Assembly: GCA_025965495.1 (NCBI GenBank)
Contig: JAOPWW010000317.1
Coordinates: 1-7,189, forward strand
Length of the DNA: 7,189 nt
Direction of reading: 5' to 3'
From: Frankiales bacterium
Lineage (GTDB): Bacteria; Actinomycetota; Actinomycetes; Mycobacteriales; SCTD01
A model generated the notes under the pieces. The model saw only the letters and a list, made by a program, of their open reading frames with translations, was not told where the DNA came from and ran no database searches. Below, one piece after another: positions 5,117 through 7,189 of the stretch (the stretch's first letter is position 1; each line of letters starts with the position of its first letter). Both the position numbers and the translations under genes were made by a program.

Positions 5117-5608
5117 TCAGTCCTTCTGGTAGGTGCCGGTGCGGAGGGCCTTCAGCAGCAGGGCGGTCTCCAGGGCGGCGAGCACGCTCTCGCGCCCCTT
5201 GTCCTCGGGGCTGCCGGGCAGCCCCGCCCGGTCGAGCGCCTGCTGCTCGTCGTTGGTGGTGAGGACGCCGTTGCCGACGGGGGTGTGGCTGTCGAGCGCG
5301 ACCCGGGTCAGGCCCTGGGTCACGGCGTCGCAGACGTACTCGAAGTGCGGCGTCCCGCCCCGCACGACGACGCCCAGGGCGACGACGGCGTCGTGGGTCC
5401 CGGCCAGCGCCTGGGCGACGACGGGCAGCTCGACGGCGCCGGGGACCCGCACGACCGTCGGCTCCTGGATGCCGCACTCCGCGGCGGTGCGCAGGGCCGA
5501 CGCCAGCAGCGCGTCGGTGATCTGCACGTGCCAGCGGGTCGCGACGACGGCGAGGGACAGCCCGTGGGCGTCGACCGTCCGCAGGACCGGGGCCCCGGCG
5601 CCGCTCAC
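5117..5608 (-). CDS. ribH: 6,7-dimethyl-8-ribityllumazine synthase
   Basis: Penultimate step of riboflavin synthesis: condenses 3,4-dihydroxy-2-butanone 4-phosphate with the ribitylamino-pyrimidine to give lumazine. It is usually an oligomeric (pentameric or icosahedral) shell enzyme in the cytosol. The 163-residue length is normal. Motifs: VVATRWH at 21-27, VPGAVELPV at 55-63, GVVVRGGTPHFEYV at 79-92 with the catalytic His88, PVGNGVLT at 110-117, and SPEDKGRE at 133-140 with the phosphate-binding lysine/arginine region. The GTG start at 5608 overlaps the ribBA stop (GTGA). An AGG lies about 7 nt upstream, so reinitiation after ribBA is likely. The product uses the butanone phosphate made by RibBA and feeds RibE, both encoded just upstream. 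Confidence 0.97.
   Translation of the reverse strand: MSGAGAPVLRTVDAHGLSLAVVATRWHVQITDALLASALRTAAECGIQEPTVVRVPGAVELPVVAQALAGTHDAVVALGVVVRGGTPHFEYVCDAVTQGLTRVALDSHTPVGNGVLTTNDEQQALDRAGLPGSPEDKGRESVLAALETALLLKALRTGTYQKD
5121..5125 (-). promoter_or_regulatory. Ribosome binding site of hisG
   Basis: AAGGA on the minus strand, 5 nt before GTG 5115, embedded in the last codons of ribH. It supports the GTG start, only one base after the ribH stop. Confidence 0.7.
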
Positions 5609-6891
5609 CGCTGGACCTGGGTGGGCAGGTCGTCCAGGGCGGAGGCGCTGGCCTCGGTCGCCTCCTGCTCGAAGGCGGCCAGGCCGGGCAGGTCGTGGCC
5701 CATCCGGTCGCGCTTGGTCTTGAGGTAGCGCAGGTTCTCCGGCGTGGCGTGGACCGGCAGCTGCACGCGGCCGGTGATCTCCAGGCCGTAGCCCTCCAGG
5801 CCCGCCCGCTTGGTGGGGTTGTTCGTCAGCAGGCGCATGCTCTTGATGCCGAGGTCGACGAGGATCTGCGCGCCCGTGCCGTAGTCGCGGGCGTCCGCGG
5901 GCAGGCCCAGCTCGAGGTTGGCGTCGACGGTGTCGGCCCCGGCGTCCTGCAGCTGGTAGGCCTGCAGCTTGTGCATGAGGCCGATCCCCCGGCCCTCGTG
6001 CCCGCGGACGTAGAGCACGACCCCGCGGCCCTCGGCGTCGACGGCGGCCAGGGCGGCGTCGAGCTGCGGGCCGCAGTCGCAGCGGCGGCTGCCGAAGACG
6101 TCGCCGGTGAGGCACTCGGAGTGGACTCGGACCAGCACGTCCTCGCCCCCGCCGAGGTCGCCCTTGACGAGCGCGACCGACTCGACGCCGTCGAGCACGC
6201 TGTCGTAGCCGACCGCCAGGAACGTCCCGTGGTCCGTCGGGATCTTGGCCTCGGCGACCCGCTCGACCTGCTTCTCGAAGCGGCGACGGTGGGCGATGAG
6301 GTCGGCGATGGAGATGAGCGCGAGGCCGTGCTCGTCGGCGAAGGCCCGCAGCTCGTCCAGGCGCGCCATGTCGCCCTCGTCCTTCTGGCTGACGACCTCG
6401 CACAGCACGCCGGCGCTGGACAGCCCCGCCAGGCGGGACAGGTCGACGGCGGCCTCGGTGTGGCCCGCGCGTCGCAGGACCCCGCCCTTGACGGCGCGCA
6501 GCGGCACGACGTGACCGGGCCGGGTGAAGTCCGACGGCCCCGACTCGGCCGAGGCCAGCATGGTGATCGTGCGGGCGCGGTCGGTCGCGCTGATGCCCGT
6601 CGTCACGCCCTCGCGCGCGTCCACGGTCACGCCGTAGGCGGTCCGGCGCTTGTCCTGGTTGACGGGGTACATCGGCGGCAGGTCGAGCCGCTCGCAGTCC
6701 TCCTCGGTCAGGCTCACGCAGATGTAGCCGCTGGTGTAGCGGACCATGAAGGCGACGAGCTCGGGCGTGGCCATCTCGGCCGCGAAGATGAGGTCGCCCT
6801 CGTTCTCGCGGTCCTCGTCGTCGACGACGATCACGGCCTTGCCGGCCTTGATCTCCTCGATCGCGCGGTCGACGGTGTCGAGCTTGGTCAC
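5605..6891 (-). CDS. ribBA: Bifunctional 3,4-dihydroxy-2-butanone-4-phosphate synthase / GTP cyclohydrolase II
   Basis: Supplies both precursors of riboflavin: the RibB half converts ribulose 5-phosphate to the butanone phosphate plus formate, and the RibA half opens GTP. The protein has 428 residues. The RibB domain (about 1-205) shows DDEDRENEGDL at 24-34 (metal/substrate acidic loop), TTGISATDR at 97-105, RPGHVVPLRA at 124-133 and GHTEAAVDL at 143-151. The RibA domain (about 206-410) shows the zinc ligands C260, C271 and C273 in HSECLTGDVFGSRRCDCG, GHEGRGIGL at 297-305, YGTGAQIL at 337-344 and LLTNNPTK at 354-361. The last 25 residues or so are a variable tail. All key motifs are intact, so both activities are expected. 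The GTG start at 6891 has GAGAGG about 6 nt upstream, overlapping the ribE stop. Confidence 0.97.
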   Translation of the reverse strand: MTKLDTVDRAIEEIKAGKAVIVVDDEDRENEGDLIFAAEMATPELVAFMVRYTSGYICVSLTEEDCERLDLPPMYPVNQDKRRTAYGVTVDAREGVTTGISATDRARTITMLASAESGPSDFTRPGHVVPLRAVKGGVLRRAGHTEAAVDLSRLAGLSSAGVLCEVVSQKDEGDMARLDELRAFADEHGLALISIADLIAHRRRFEKQVERVAEAKIPTDHGTFLAVGYDSVLDGVESVALVKGDLGGGEDVLVRVHSECLTGDVFGSRRCDCGPQLDAALAAVDAEGRGVVLYVRGHEGRGIGLMHKLQAYQLQDAGADTVDANLELGLPADARDYGTGAQILVDLGIKSMRLLTNNPTKRAGLEGYGLEITGRVQLPVHATPENLRYLKTKRDRMGHDLPGLAAFEQEATEASASALDDLPTQVQR

Positions 6892-6897
6892 AGCGCG

Positions 6898-6903
6898 CCT
6901 CTC
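6898..6903 (-). promoter_or_regulatory. Ribosome binding site of ribBA
   Basis: GAGAGG on the minus strand, 6 nt before GTG 6891. Its first bases are shared with the TGA stop of ribE, so the two genes are as tightly packed as a separate Shine-Dalgarno site allows. Confidence 0.65.
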
Positions 6904-7189
6904 AACTGGCCTGGGGAGTGCCGCTGCCCGGGACGACCCCGGACAGCAGGAGCTTCTCGACGTACTTGGCCATGACGTCGACCTCGAGGTTGACGACGTC
7001 GCCGGGGCCTCGGCTGCCGAGCGTGGTCAGGCCGAGGGTGGTGGGGATGAGGCTGACCTCGAACCAGTCCTCGCCGACGGCGCTGACCGTCAGGCTGACG
7101 CCGTCGACGGTGATGGAGCCCTTCTCGACGACGTAGCGGGCGAGGTCGTCCGGCAGCGACAGCCGCACGACCGTCCAGTGCTCGTCCGG
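6902..7189 (-). CDS. ribE: Riboflavin synthase alpha subunit, C-terminal half (cut by right edge)
   Basis: Last step of riboflavin synthesis: two lumazines are dismutated to riboflavin and the pyrimidine donor. Only the last 95 residues are present; the frame runs open to the right edge, so the true start is outside. The visible part is the second lumazine-binding barrel: PDEHWTVVRLSLP, then the family signature VVEKGSITVDGVSLTV, WFEVSLIPTTLGLTTLG and the C-terminal trimerisation helix region VNLEVDVMAKYVEKLL. The gene is called ribE or ribC depending on the organism. It ends 10 nt before ribBA. Any FMN riboswitch or promoter for this unit would be beyond the right edge. Confidence 0.95.
   Translation of the reverse strand, partial: PDEHWTVVRLSLPDDLARYVVEKGSITVDGVSLTVSAVGEDWFEVSLIPTTLGLTTLGSRGPGDVVNLEVDVMAKYVEKLLLSGVVPGSGTPQAS

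Larger units (their letters stand above)
3142..7189 (-). other. Probable single transcription unit ribE-ribBA-ribH-hisG-yczE-like-PH
   Basis: Six minus-strand genes follow one another with spacings of 10 nt, -4 nt, 1 nt, 25 nt and -4 nt. Two junctions are GTGA overlaps (5605-5608 and 3600-3603). No promoter-sized gap or terminator separates them. This supports one mRNA with translational coupling; the 5' end lies off-window. Confidence 0.8.

Noticed and set aside
3880..5262. A 460-codon open frame on the plus strand across the YczE-like gene and hisG
   Set aside because: It is the antisense shadow of well-supported genes, with no domain or ribosome binding site.
5695..6975. A 426-codon open frame on the plus strand across ribBA
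   Set aside because: Antisense to ribBA, whose catalytic motifs are intact; the translation is low-complexity Val/Ala/Asp/Gly and resembles no family.
6892..7189. FMN riboswitch for the rib genes
   Set aside because: The right end of the window is still ribE coding sequence; the operon's 5' leader is not included, so nothing can be seen.

Overview
The window looks like chromosomal DNA of a very GC-rich Actinomycetota (high-GC Gram-positive). Third codon positions are almost all G or C, GTG starts are common, and the gene neighbourhoods (infC next to DUF1844 and SseB-family genes; ribE-ribBA-ribH-hisG followed by a PH-domain membrane protein) are actinobacterial. I cannot name the genus. There is no rRNA, tRNA, CRISPR array, insertion sequence, integrase or phage gene. 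This is ordinary core-genome sequence with a few interesting local details.

Layout from left to right. Positions 1-217 (minus) hold the 5' end of infC (translation initiation factor IF-3), cut by the left edge and apparently starting at a non-canonical AUC codon. Positions 218-502 are a 285-nt divergent intergenic region. On the infC strand it reads as a structured leader: several hairpins, two of them mutually exclusive, plus one candidate extended -10 promoter. Positions 503-907 (plus) encode a DUF1844 protein whose N-terminus contains a 12-bp tandem repeat. Positions 891-1721 (minus) encode an SseB-family protein that converges on the DUF1844 gene, with a 17-bp overlap at the 3' ends. Positions 1734-3032 (minus) encode an exported S13-family D-Ala-D-Ala carboxypeptidase (DacB/PBP4 type), 12 nt upstream of sseB. 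Positions 3033-3141 are a 109-nt intergenic gap with a 14-bp inverted repeat.

From 3142 to the right edge, everything reads leftward as one tightly packed unit: ribE (riboflavin synthase, 3' part only), ribBA, ribH, hisG, a YczE-like membrane protein and a PH-domain membrane protein. Two junctions are GTGA stop/start overlaps (ribBA/ribH and yczE-like/PH), ribH/hisG are 1 nt apart and ribE/ribBA are 10 nt apart, so co-transcription and translational coupling are likely.

The rib genes cover most of riboflavin synthesis from GTP and ribulose 5-phosphate. RibBA makes both precursors, RibH condenses the second precursor with the pyrimidine to give lumazine, and RibE dismutates lumazine to riboflavin. 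RibD, the deaminase/reductase, would lie outside the window. HisG catalyses the first step of histidine synthesis. Its usual actinobacterial partner hisE is absent from the slot between ribH and hisG, and this HisG is not the subfamily I recall from Streptomyces and Mycobacterium. The functions of the two membrane proteins in this operon are unknown.

I did not find a clearly new biological system. The items most worth checking are the infC leader/AUC start architecture and the atypical hisG without hisE.
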